From Gemmatimonadota bacterium (GTDB lineage Bacteria > Gemmatimonadota > Gemmatimonadetes > Longimicrobiales > Longimicrobiaceae): a stretch of 12,435 nucleotides of DNA. The notes below the pieces were generated by a model. The model was not told the DNA's origin and did not search any database. It saw only the letters and a program-made list of their open reading frames with translations. Numbering within the stretch: position 1 is the first letter of the stretch; each line of letters opens with the position of its first letter. The translations under genes and the position numbers were made by a program. The DNA is taken from assembly GCA_019240375.1 (NCBI GenBank), contig JAFAYN010000307.1:1-12435 (forward strand), read 5' to 3'. Shown here piece after piece: positions 1 to 7,243 of this stretch.

Positions 1-1
1 C

Positions 2-2179
2 GCGAGCTGGTACCGCCGCGAGATCGCGGTGGGGGACACGGCGGGGTCGCGCTACCTGCTGCACTTCGAGGGCGCCAACATCACCACCGACGTGTTCGTC
101 AACGGCCGGCGCGCCGGGGGGCACGTGGGCGGGTACGTCGGCTTCGACGTGGACCTGACGCCGTACCTCCGCCCCGACGCGGCGAACCGGCTGGACGTGC
201 GGGTGGACAACTCGTACGACCCGCACGTGGTCCCCTCGCAGAAGGCGGACTTCGCCATCGACGGCGGGATCACGCGCGACGTGCAGCTCGACGTGCTCCC
301 GGCCACTCACCTGCGCGCCCTGCGCGTCCGCACGCCGCAGGTGAGCCAGGCCAGCGGGCGCGCCGTCGTCACCGTGGAGCTGGACCGCCCCGGCGCCCCG
401 GCCGACTACTCGCTGGAGGTCGTCGTCACCGCCCCGAACGGCCGGGTGGCCGCGCGAGCCGTGCAGGCGCTCCCGGCGCTGTCCGGCGCCCGCTCGGTGG
501 AGGTGGCGCTCCCGGCCGTCGCCCGGCCGGCGCTCTGGTCGCCCGACTCCCCCGCGCTCTACACCGCCACGGTGCGGCTGCGGCAGGGAAACCGGGTGGT
601 GGACGAGGTCGCGGACCGCTTCGGCTTCCGCTGGTTCGAGTTCCGCCCCGGCGGCCCCTTCCTGCTGAACGGCAGGCGGCTCCTGCTGCGCGGGACGCAC
701 TGGCACGAGGACTACGCCGGCTACGGCGCGGCGATGCCCGACTCCCTGCGCCGCCGCGACATGGCGATGATCCGGGGGATGGGCGCCAACTTCGTCCGGC
801 TGGCGCACTACCCGCACGACCCCGCGGTGTACCGCGCCGCGGACTCGCTGGGGCTCCTCCTGTGGGACGAGCTCCCCTGGAACCGCGGCGGCGTCGGCGA
901 CGCGGAGTGGCGGGTGAACACGAAGCGGCTGCTTGAGGAGCAGATCCGCCAGAACTTCAACCACCCCAGCATCGTCCTCTGGTCGGTGGGGAACGAGGTG
1001 GACTGGATCCCCGACTTCCCCGGCGGCGAGGACCCGCAGGCGGTGGACGCCTTCGTCCGCGAGCTGAACGACCTCGCCCACCGCCTGGACCCGGGCCGGG
1101 TGACGGCCATGCGCAAGTACCCGGGCGCGGCGAAGATCGTGGACGTCTTCTCCCCGTCCATCTGGGCCGGGTGGTACAACGGCGTCTACACCGACTACGA
1201 GAAGGCGCTGGAAAGTACCCGCCGCAACTCGCCGACCTTCCTGCACATGGAGTACGGCGGCGACAGCCACGTGGGGCGCCACACCGAGACCACCATCAGC
1301 GGCACCGGCATGGCCCGCCCCGGCGAGTGGGAGGAGTCGGCCACCCAGACGCAGGTGAAGAACATCGCGCAGAACGGCGACTGGAGCGAGAGCTACATCG
1401 TCGACCTGATGGACTGGCACCTGACCGTGTCCGAGAAGCTGGACTGGCTGACCGGGAACGCGCAGTGGGCGTTCAAGGACTTCCCCACCCCGCTGCGCCC
1501 GGAGAACCCGATCCCGTACGTGAACCAGAAGGGGCTGGTGGACCGGAACGGCGTCCCCAAGGACGCCTACTACGTCTACAGGAGCCACTGGACCACCACG
1601 CCGAAGTTCACCTACATCGAGTCGCACACCTGGACGGAGCGGAGCGGCCCGGCCGGGAAGCCGCGCACGGTGCGGGTGTGGAGCAACTGCGACGCGGTGG
1701 AGCTGCTCCTCAACGGGACCAGCCAGGGGACGAAGCGCCGCGACCCGCAGGACTTCCCCGCGCAGGGGCTGCGCTGGAGTGTGCACTTCACCGACGGCGA
1801 AAACCGGCTGGACGCGCGCTGCCCCGGCCAGCCCGCCAGCGCCTCCGACTCGCTGCGGGTGCGCTACTCCACCACCCAGGCCGGAGCGGCCGACCGCATC
1901 GAGCTTTCCTCGCGCAAGCTGCCGAACGGCAACGTGCTGGTGGAGGCGTGGGTGGTGGACGCCAGGGGGCGCCGCAACCTGGACTACAACAAGCGCGTGT
2001 ACTTCGCGCACGACGGGTCGGGGCACCTGCTGGTGGACTACGGCACGCCCACCCGCAGCCAGGTGATCGAGATGGCGAACGGCCACGCGGCGATCGAGTT
2101 CGTCCCGGAGCCGGGGGGACGGGCGGTGATCGAGGCCCGCAACCAGGACTTCAAGGGCGTGTACCTGGTGGTGCAGTAG
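2..2179 (+). CDS. Glycoside hydrolase family 2 protein (beta-galactosidase/beta-glucuronidase-like), 5'-truncated by window edge
   Basis: This is a retaining glycosidase of family GH2 that removes terminal beta-linked sugars from glycans. The frame is already open at base 2 and reads ASWYRREIAVGD before a GTG at 29, so that GTG is internal and the true start lies outside; 725 residues are visible. Domain order is the jelly-roll sugar-binding domain (about 1-105), an Ig-like domain (110-210), a TIM barrel (215-530), then Ig/DUF4982-like and further beta-rich C-terminal domains. The acid/base Glu sits in VLWSVGNEVDW (codon 995-997), and the nucleophile candidate is in LHMEYGG (codon 1250-1252). 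Exact substrate cannot be told; beta-galactosidase, beta-glucuronidase and related activities all occur in this family. Its neighbours act on uronic-acid polysaccharides, so side-chain removal from pectin-like glycans is a reasonable inference. The signal peptide, if any, is outside the window. Confidence 0.93.
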   Translation, partial: ASWYRREIAVGDTAGSRYLLHFEGANITTDVFVNGRRAGGHVGGYVGFDVDLTPYLRPDAANRLDVRVDNSYDPHVVPSQKADFAIDGGITRDVQLDVLPATHLRALRVRTPQVSQASGRAVVTVELDRPGAPADYSLEVVVTAPNGRVAARAVQALPALSGARSVEVALPAVARPALWSPDSPALYTATVRLRQGNRVVDEVADRFGFRWFEFRPGGPFLLNGRRLLLRGTHWHEDYAGYGAAMPDSLRRRDMAMIRGMGANFVRLAHYPHDPAVYRAADSLGLLLWDELPWNRGGVGDAEWRVNTKRLLEEQIRQNFNHPSIVLWSVGNEVDWIPDFPGGEDPQAVDAFVRELNDLAHRLDPGRVTAMRKYPGAAKIVDVFSPSIWAGWYNGVYTDYEKALESTRRNSPTFLHMEYGGDSHVGRHTETTISGTGMARPGEWEESATQTQVKNIAQNGDWSESYIVDLMDWHLTVSEKLDWLTGNAQWAFKDFPTPLRPENPIPYVNQKGLVDRNGVPKDAYYVYRSHWTTTPKFTYIESHTWTERSGPAGKPRTVRVWSNCDAVELLLNGTSQGTKRRDPQDFPAQGLRWSVHFTDGENRLDARCPGQPASASDSLRVRYSTTQAGAADRIELSSRKLPNGNVLVEAWVVDARGRRNLDYNKRVYFAHDGSGHLLVDYGTPTRSQVIEMANGHAAIEFVPEPGGRAVIEARNQDFKGVYLVVQ

Positions 2180-2205
2180 AGATCATTCCGGTGGATGAGA
2201 GTCGG

Positions 2206-2231
2206 GGCCCCGCGGTAGATGCCGCGGGGCC
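2206..2231 (+). terminator. Strong GC hairpin after the GH2 gene
   Basis: A perfect 10-bp inverted repeat, GGCCCCGCGG / CCGCGGGGCC, encloses a six-base loop (TAGATG). It begins 26 bases after the GH2 stop codon. No T-tract follows, so it is not a textbook intrinsic terminator. A stem this stable just past a stop in a high-GC genome most likely ends transcription or protects the 3' end of the mRNA. Confidence 0.6.
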
Positions 2232-2506
2232 ATGAACAACAAGCTCGGCCAGTAAGCTGAAAAGTCGGCTGGTCGCCGGTCGGTGACACTTCGCCGTGTG
2301 GATTCAGGACGCAGTCCGTTGGGCCCTCGCGGCGGGGTCGTTTGGTCTCCTGATCCGGGAAGGCAAAAGCTGACCATCTCTCGGCTCGAAGCGATATGGA
2401 CTTCGTCGCTACGCCTGATTCGCGAAGCTTGACTTTCGCTACCTTGCGCCCTATTCGTGACAATTATTGAAGAGATCGACCTGACCACTCGTACCGGGGA
2501 TGGCAC
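2232..2506. other. Intergenic stretch without a convincing gene
   Basis: Within the 327 bases between the GH2 stop and the next start, this part after the hairpin is visibly less GC-rich than the flanking genes. Frames open on the minus strand across it give low-complexity or unrecognisable protein with no start signal. The only structure I can support is the promoter-like pair at 2429-2457. Confidence 0.5.
2429..2457 (+). promoter_or_regulatory. Candidate sigma-70-type promoter for the tandem-module secreted protein
   Basis: TTGACT at 2429-2434 and TATTCG at 2452-2457 are separated by exactly 17 bases. This is a good -35 and a fair -10 in a locally AT-richer patch. Transcription would start near 2464, leaving a leader of about 40 bases before the ATG at 2507. 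Confidence 0.45.
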
Positions 2507-3355
2507 ATGAGGAAGCGAAGCATCTTCCTGGCCGCGTTCGCGGTTGTCGCAACCGCCGGAGCCGCCTCGATGCCGCGACAAAGCCCTTCAGCATTAGACC
2601 GGGCGTTCGCGAGCGTGCGGAATGCGCGAGAACACCGCGCGGCCGAGTACCAGGGGCAGAAGATCGTCTACCACCCCAGCTATATCAGCCGGATCGAAGT
2701 GGCGAGCGCGGGAGGCGCGCGCACGGAGATCTACCGCCAGAAGTACGGCTACCGGGGTGCGAAGGCTCCCGAGCTTGCGCTGAACTTCCGGGATGCAGCC
2801 CTCGCGGTGTTCGACCCACAGGGGCAGATCCTGATGCTTTCCGTGCAGACGAAGGATGGGGAGACTTGGAATTGGGCTGAGAACGGCGAAAGATGTCCTC
2901 CCGGCTGCCCGCCCAGCTCGGATTCCACGAGTCTGGTCATCCTATCACCCTCAGCAGGCGCCGCTGTCAGGGTGGAGTCGAACGCCACGGCGGCCGAACG
3001 AGCGCTGGCCAGCGTCGGGAACGGCCGGGAGCACCAGGTCGCGGATCGTCTTGGGCGAAAAGCGCTGTATCACCCCGGCTACATCAGCCGGATCGAAGTG
3101 GTGAACGCACAGGGAGCACGCCAGGAGCTGTACCGCCAGACCAAGGTCTACCGAGGGGCGAAGCCCGCCGAGCTTGCCCTCACCTTCCGCGACGCGGCGC
3201 TGGCGGTGTTCGACCCCAGGGGGCAGATCCTGAAGCTGACGGTGCAGACGAAGGACGGGGAGACCTGGAATTGGACCGAACAAGGCATCCTATGTCCTCC
3301 CGCATGCCCGGATGATGGCACTCTGAGTCCGGACATGCAGCCGCCGCCCAGGTAG
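2507..3355 (+). CDS. Secreted protein of unknown function with two tandem ~108-residue modules
   Basis: I do not recognise this family. The 282-residue product starts with a typical signal peptide (MRKRS, hydrophobic run to about residue 20, likely cleavage near ATAGAA-S). It then holds two copies of one module, at about residues 29-136 and 162-269, joined by a Ser/Ala-rich linker. The copies align without gaps at a fixed offset of 133 residues and are about 70% identical by hand count. Shared blocks are YHPxYISRIEV, FRDAALAVFDP, VQTKDGETWNW and a terminal CPPxCP, whose two cysteines per copy could form a disulfide or bind metal. The tail is Pro-rich. The ATG follows a weak purine-rich site (GGGGATGG). 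The protein is probably periplasmic or extracellular. The gene converges on the lyase operon with 54 bases between stop codons and has its own candidate promoter, so a link to that operon is not shown. Confidence 0.8.
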   Translation: MRKRSIFLAAFAVVATAGAASMPRQSPSALDRAFASVRNAREHRAAEYQGQKIVYHPSYISRIEVASAGGARTEIYRQKYGYRGAKAPELALNFRDAALAVFDPQGQILMLSVQTKDGETWNWAENGERCPPGCPPSSDSTSLVILSPSAGAAVRVESNATAAERALASVGNGREHQVADRLGRKALYHPGYISRIEVVNAQGARQELYRQTKVYRGAKPAELALTFRDAALAVFDPRGQILKLTVQTKDGETWNWTEQGILCPPACPDDGTLSPDMQPPPR

Positions 3356-3409
3356 GAGCGACGGGATCCTCTTCGCCGGTACCCGCACGAGGGCGTCGGC
3401 GGGGCTCCT

Positions 3410-4585
3410 TCAGCGCACCCAGAGCAGCGGCTGGCGGATCGGCGTGTTGCGGATCACCTCCTCCACGGTGGGGTCCGGGGCCAGCGTCTTCCAGAGCGCC
3501 ACGTAGCGTGGATCGGGGAAGGCCAGCCCCGCGAACAGGAGCGAGGGCTGACGCACCGGCCAGGCGTCGAAGTACATCACGTCCGGCTGCCTGGGCCACT
3601 TCGACCGGTCCTGGATGAAGGGATACATCCAGGCGACCGCGCGCCGCATCCCCCGGCCGTCCGGCGTGGTCCACGTCCACAGGTTTTCCCGCGGGGTGGA
3701 CAGCACCTGGGCGGTCATCCCCAGCACGTCCAGCGTGAACAGCGAGTAGCCGTACGGCTTGGTGCGCGCCAGCTCCTTCGGGAAGCTCCCGTCCGGAGCC
3801 ATCTGCTCGGGGACCAGCTTCTCCCGGAAGAAGCGGCGGTCCATCGCCAGCGTCGGCTCGTCGCCTACCAGCTTCGCGAACTCGGCCACCTGCAGCGCCC
3901 ACGAGATGCTGTGGTTGTTGCCGTTGTCGCGCTCCTCGATCCCGTATGGATGCGTGGTCATCCAGGTCAGGTACTGCCGGAACCACTCCTTCACCGCCGG
4001 GGTCTCGGCCCTGCCGTACCCCATCCGCTCCAGCGTCATGATCGCCTGCGCCACCTCCACCAGGTGGATGGTGTCGATGATCCCGATCCCCCGCCCCGGC
4101 GCCACCCCGTGGATCGCCTGGGCATAGAGGAGGTTGGGATTCATGCGCGTCCCCTCGTCCACGAACCAGGCGCGCAGGTGCGCCATCGCCTGGCGGGCGT
4201 AGCGCTCGTCGTGGGTGACGGTGTACGCGGCCACCAGCGCCGGGACGAGCTGGCTCATGCGCCGGAGCGCCTCACGGTGCTGGACGAAGTTGTCGGGGTT
4301 GCTCTCCCCGTCGCGGCGGACGTACGGCCCGCCGGGGTTCTTCGGGTCGGGCCACCAGTAGTCGCCCTCCGAGAAGTAGTCGTGGATCCCGCCGGTGCTG
4401 CGCGCCGCCGGATACGCGGTGATGGTCACCGGCGCTTCAGCCAGCGCCCGATTGGCGGCGGCGATCACCCGGTTCCGCTCCAGCCGCACCAGCTCGGAGC
4501 GGGTGAGCTGGGCTGCGACCGGGTGCACCGGGACTGCGGTGGCGAGCGCCGCGGCGACGACGGCCGCGAGGGGGACGTTTCTCAT
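3410..4585 (-). CDS. Alginate-lyase-like polysaccharide lyase (PF05426 fold), second lyase of the operon
   Basis: This is a secreted (alpha/alpha)-barrel lyase expected to cut uronic-acid polysaccharides by beta-elimination, leaving an unsaturated uronate end. The product has 391 residues with a signal peptide (MRNVPLAAVV to about AA26) and the family blocks YWWPDP (76-81), PYVRRDG (87-93), TRMNPN (146-151), the Asn-Asn-His of GNNHS (223-225), and RTKPYGY (Arg274, Tyr280). The Asn/His, Arg and Tyr match the catalytic set known for PL5-type alginate lyases. Wide-substrate relatives such as the glucuronan/alginate lyases of PL38 share this pattern, so the substrate is open. The ATG overlaps the stop of the upstream lyase gene in ATGA (4585-4582), and no strong Shine-Dalgarno is visible, so translation is probably coupled. 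The frame stays open upstream of 4585, but that part translates to Arg/Pro/Gly-rich shadow sequence and is not part of the gene. Confidence 0.88.
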   Translation of the reverse strand: MRNVPLAAVVAAALATAVPVHPVAAQLTRSELVRLERNRVIAAANRALAEAPVTITAYPAARSTGGIHDYFSEGDYWWPDPKNPGGPYVRRDGESNPDNFVQHREALRRMSQLVPALVAAYTVTHDERYARQAMAHLRAWFVDEGTRMNPNLLYAQAIHGVAPGRGIGIIDTIHLVEVAQAIMTLERMGYGRAETPAVKEWFRQYLTWMTTHPYGIEERDNGNNHSISWALQVAEFAKLVGDEPTLAMDRRFFREKLVPEQMAPDGSFPKELARTKPYGYSLFTLDVLGMTAQVLSTPRENLWTWTTPDGRGMRRAVAWMYPFIQDRSKWPRQPDVMYFDAWPVRQPSLLFAGLAFPDPRYVALWKTLAPDPTVEEVIRNTPIRQPLLWVR

Positions 4586-5832
4586 GGACGGGTGACTTCG
4601 GGGTACAGGAGCTGAACGCGGCTGGCGGACACCGCCGACGCCGGGATGCGGGCGAGAGGCGCGGCGTAGGCGTCCCCGCCGTACGCCGCCCTCGCCCTGC
4701 GCAGCGGCTCCAGCAGCAGGTCCGGCTCGATCGTGGTGATCTCCTGCCCCGGCCACTTCTTCGCGGGGTCGGCGTACGGGGCGACGTAGTCCAGCGCCCC
4801 GCGGATGCTCCCGCCCTGCGGCGAGCGGTAGCCCCACAGGTCCACCCCCACTTTGCGCCCCATCTCCGCCAGGTCCATCAGCGCGTCCAGGTTGAAGACG
4901 CTGTAGTGCAGCGAGCGGGTGCGCGCCAGCTCCAGCGGCTGGCGCCCGTCCGGGCGGATCTGCCGGACGATGCGGAGCGTCTTGGCGCGCTCCAGCGTGC
5001 TCCGCGCCGTCGCCGTGTCGCCCACGTACAGGGCGAGCGCCGCCACCTGCGCATCGTACCAGGAGCCGTGGTTGTTGGCGGACCGCTGCTCGTCGCGACC
5101 GATTTTGCTGTCGCGCAGCCACCCCAGGTAGGCGCGCATCCAGTCGCGCACCCCCTGCTGCTCGGCGGCGGGCCAGCGCCCGGAGGCGGCGAGGAGCCCC
5201 AGCGCGTCCGCCAGCCGCACCAGGCGGTGCGTGTCGATGATCCCGGTCCCCCGCCCTTCCGTGCGCCCGGGGACCGCCTGCCCGAAGCGGAGGTTGGGGT
5301 TCATCCGCGTGGCCGGATCCAGGTACCAGACGCGCAGCAGGTACGCGGCGCGGTCGGTGTAGGCCGCGTTGCCGGTCAGGTACCCGGCGAGCGCGAGCGT
5401 TTCCACCGCGTCCACCATCGCGGCCTGGCGGGGCGAGTCGTAGTCGTTGGTGGTTTCCGGGTTCCGCTGGCCGTCGCGGCGGACGTACGGGAGCCCGTTC
5501 GGCCTGCTGGGATCCGGCCACCAGTAGGGGCCCACGCTCATGTAGTCGTGCCGGTCGCCGCTGGCGGGGACGCGCTTCTTGGCCGTGACCGTGAACGGCC
5601 CCTCCCGCAGCGCCCGGTCCGCGTCGTGGACCAGGGCGTCCACCGCGGGCTTCAGCGACGGGTCGCCGCCGCGCACCCGGGCGCGGGTGGAGGCGAGCAG
5701 GTCGCCACGGAGGACGAGCAGCCGCGGCGCCGCTTCCCGCGCGGCGGCCGGGGCGAGCGCGGGCGCCTGCGCGTGGGCGGCGTGGGCGAGCAGAGTCAGC
5801 GCCAGCGCGGCGCGAAGGAGCATTGCGCGCAT
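4582..5832 (-). CDS. Alginate-lyase-like polysaccharide lyase (PF05426 fold), first lyase of the operon
   Basis: This is a paralogue of the following gene, with 416 residues and a signal peptide ending near AHAAHA-Q (residue 21). Shared family blocks are YWWPDP (103-108), PYVRRDG (115-121), TRMNPN (175-180), GIIDTHRL (197-204), the catalytic-type ANNHGSW (Asn254, His255), and ELARTRSLHY (Arg304, Tyr310). Apart from these blocks the two paralogues differ widely, including a longer N-terminal helical region here, so they may attack different linkages or chain positions. The start is ATG at 5832, preceded by GGAGG at 5841-5845 with an eight-base spacer. The A of the ATG is also the last base of the GH88 stop (TAATG). 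The most likely role is depolymerisation of a uronic-acid chain, feeding the GH88 enzyme encoded just upstream. PL5 or PL38-like specificity cannot be decided by eye. Confidence 0.88.
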   Translation of the reverse strand: MRAMLLRAALALTLLAHAAHAQAPALAPAAAREAAPRLLVLRGDLLASTRARVRGGDPSLKPAVDALVHDADRALREGPFTVTAKKRVPASGDRHDYMSVGPYWWPDPSRPNGLPYVRRDGQRNPETTNDYDSPRQAAMVDAVETLALAGYLTGNAAYTDRAAYLLRVWYLDPATRMNPNLRFGQAVPGRTEGRGTGIIDTHRLVRLADALGLLAASGRWPAAEQQGVRDWMRAYLGWLRDSKIGRDEQRSANNHGSWYDAQVAALALYVGDTATARSTLERAKTLRIVRQIRPDGRQPLELARTRSLHYSVFNLDALMDLAEMGRKVGVDLWGYRSPQGGSIRGALDYVAPYADPAKKWPGQEITTIEPDLLLEPLRRARAAYGGDAYAAPLARIPASAVSASRVQLLYPEVTRP

Positions 5833-7076
5833 TACCGGGCCCTCCGCGGCATCACCTGCTGCGGGCGGAGGCCGCGCAGCTCCAGGTAGCGGAGGAGCGC
5901 TTCCACGTAGTAGTAGTCGGCGTAGTTGAGCCCCACGTCGATCTCCTGGCTCTTCGGGTGGTTGCCGACGCTGTGCAGGAGCACCGTCGGCTGGCCGGTG
6001 CCGCGCGCCAGGCACGCGGGCGAGGAAAGGCTGGTCAGGATCCGCTCGGCCGCGCCCCGGTAGCGCGCCCCGTCCGCGCCGGGGACGTAGGTGCTCATCT
6101 CCAGCAGCCCGGACGCCATGATCGCCGCGGCGGAGGCGTCGCGCTCGGCGGTGGCGGGGCAGCCGGGGGCCTGGTAGTCCCAGCACGGCACCGCGTCGGC
6201 GGGGAGGCGGGCCAGGGCGTAGTCGGCCACGCGGCGCGCCGTCGCCAGGAAGCGCGGATCGCCCGTCTCCCGGAAGGAGAGGGTGAAGCCGTAGACCAGC
6301 CACGCCTGCCCGCGCGCCCAGGTGGACGAGTCGGCGTACCCCTGGTGCGTGATCCGCTCCAGCGCCGCCCCCGTCGCCGGGTCGAACACCACCACGTGGA
6401 AGGAGCCCCCGTCGGCGCGCACGTGGTTGGTCTGCGTGGTGCGCGCGTGCGTGGCGGCCAGCGGCTTCCACCCGGCGTCGCCGCCGTGCCCGGCGCCCCA
6501 GTACAGCAACTCCAGGTTCATCATGTTGTCCACGATGACCGGGTACGGGCGCTTCGGGTCGGTCCAGTCCCACGACTTGATCGCGCCGACGGTGGGGTTG
6601 AAGCGCGCCGCCAGCAGCCCCGCCGCGTTCAGCGCCGGGGCGCGGAAGCGGTCGTCGCCGGTGAAGCGGTACGCGTTGACGAACGAGGTGTTGAACTGGA
6701 ACCCCAGGTCGTGGCTGTACTTCCCCTTCGGGATGTCGGCCAGGGGGAGCGTCCAGCGCTCGGCCTGCGCGCGCAGCTCCGGGTCGCGGGTGTAGGCGTA
6801 CAGGTACCAGAGCGTGCCGGGGAAGAAGCCGCTCGTCCAGTCGTTGATCCGGATGGTGCTCCACGTCCCGTCCGGGGTGGTGGAGCGCGGGTACCCGCGC
6901 GCGGGATCGCCGGCCGCGGCTGCCCGGCGGTACTGGCTCGCGGCGAAGTCCAGCCCGGCGCGGGCCAGCGAGTCGAGCGGCGCCGGACGGGGCGAGGGCG
7001 CCGCCGGACCGGCCGGCGTGCACGCCCCCAGGGCGCAGGCGAGCGCGAGGGCCGCGGCTCGGAGCGGGATGCGCAA
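5832..7076 (-). CDS. GH88 unsaturated glucuronyl/galacturonyl hydrolase, predicted lipoprotein
   Basis: The enzyme hydrates and releases the delta-4,5 unsaturated uronate that polysaccharide lyases leave at non-reducing ends. I place the start at TTG (7076-7074), seven bases after a perfect GGAGG (7084-7088). An ATG at 7142 in the same frame would add 22 hydrophilic residues before the signal sequence. From the TTG the product has 414 residues and begins MRIPLRAAALALACALGAC, a lipoprotein signal with a lipobox-like LGAC (Cys19). Family blocks are NDWTSGFFPGTLWYLY (78-93), KYSHDLGFQ (119-127; Asp123), VDNMMNLELLYW (182-193; Asp183), RGQAWLVYG (255-263) and NYADYYYVEALLR (384-396). Asp123 and Asp183 match the two catalytic Asp of the characterised Bacillus enzyme. 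It leads the operon with the two lyases, which fits its substrate being their product. Confidence 0.92.
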   Translation of the reverse strand: MRIPLRAAALALACALGACTPAGPAAPSPRPAPLDSLARAGLDFAASQYRRAAAAGDPARGYPRSTTPDGTWSTIRINDWTSGFFPGTLWYLYAYTRDPELRAQAERWTLPLADIPKGKYSHDLGFQFNTSFVNAYRFTGDDRFRAPALNAAGLLAARFNPTVGAIKSWDWTDPKRPYPVIVDNMMNLELLYWGAGHGGDAGWKPLAATHARTTQTNHVRADGGSFHVVVFDPATGAALERITHQGYADSSTWARGQAWLVYGFTLSFRETGDPRFLATARRVADYALARLPADAVPCWDYQAPGCPATAERDASAAAIMASGLLEMSTYVPGADGARYRGAAERILTSLSSPACLARGTGQPTVLLHSVGNHPKSQEIDVGLNYADYYYVEALLRYLELRGLRPQQVMPRRAR

Positions 7077-7115
7077 CGGAACACCTCCGGGGAGGAACGG
7101 GTGAAGCCTGGCGGC

Positions 7116-7136
7116 TTTGTTCTCGTTCGGAACAAA
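7116..7136. promoter_or_regulatory. Inverted repeat TTTGTTC-N7-GAACAAA, candidate operator of the lyase operon
   Basis: The arms at 7116-7122 and 7130-7136 are perfect 7-bp complements around a seven-base centre (TCGTTCG). The centre-to-centre distance of 14 bases is near one and a half helical turns. The element lies 40 bases upstream of the preferred TTG start of the GH88 gene, in an AT-rich island of an otherwise GC-rich region. A dimeric sugar-responsive repressor is a natural reader, but none is encoded here. It could instead form a small RNA hairpin in the leader. Confidence 0.5.
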
Positions 7137-7192
7137 ATCCACCGAAATTGTAATCCGCCGCGCGCGTCTTCGCCAGGCGTCCCCTCACGACG

Positions 7193-7198
7193 TATATT
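7193..7198 (+). promoter_or_regulatory. Candidate -10 box for the HipA-like gene
   Basis: TATATT stands out in a GC-rich context 46 bases upstream of the HipA-like start. A poor -35 candidate (TTCGCC at 7169-7174) lies 18 bases before it. The call rests mainly on the -10 box and its position. Confidence 0.35.
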
Positions 7199-7243
7199 GG
7201 GCCGCCGTGCCCGACCCGCCCGACTCACGCCCCTCGAAAGGCC

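Noticed and set aside
1171..2235. 354-codon open frame on the plus strand within the GH2 gene
   Set aside because: It is an out-of-frame shadow of the GH2 TIM barrel and C-terminal domains, very rich in Arg, Pro, Gly and His.
2183..2581. Possible minus-strand small gene over the intergenic region after GH2
   Set aside because: It has no ribosome binding site and no recognisable protein features. It overlaps the promoter and signal-peptide region of the secreted protein on the other strand.
2591..3313. DNA-level direct repeat suggesting a mobile or phase-variable element
   Set aside because: The repeat follows exact codon boundaries, contains many substitutions and has no flanking mobile genes. 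It is an old in-frame domain duplication.
3356..3409. Possible terminator between the convergent secreted-protein and lyase genes
   Set aside because: Only weak short arms (such as CGCCG and CGGCG with a long loop) can be paired. No convincing hairpin is present.
4586..5521. In-frame upstream extension of the downstream lyase gene, open for about 310 further residues on the minus strand
   Set aside because: The translation is Arg/Pro/Gly/Ala-rich shadow sequence lying over the other lyase gene. A signal peptide begins exactly at the ATG 4585.
5833..7188. Long open frame on the minus strand upstream of and in frame with the first lyase gene
   Set aside because: It covers the GH88 gene in another frame, with typical low-complexity GC-shadow composition. 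The lyase has its own SD, ATG and signal peptide at 5832.
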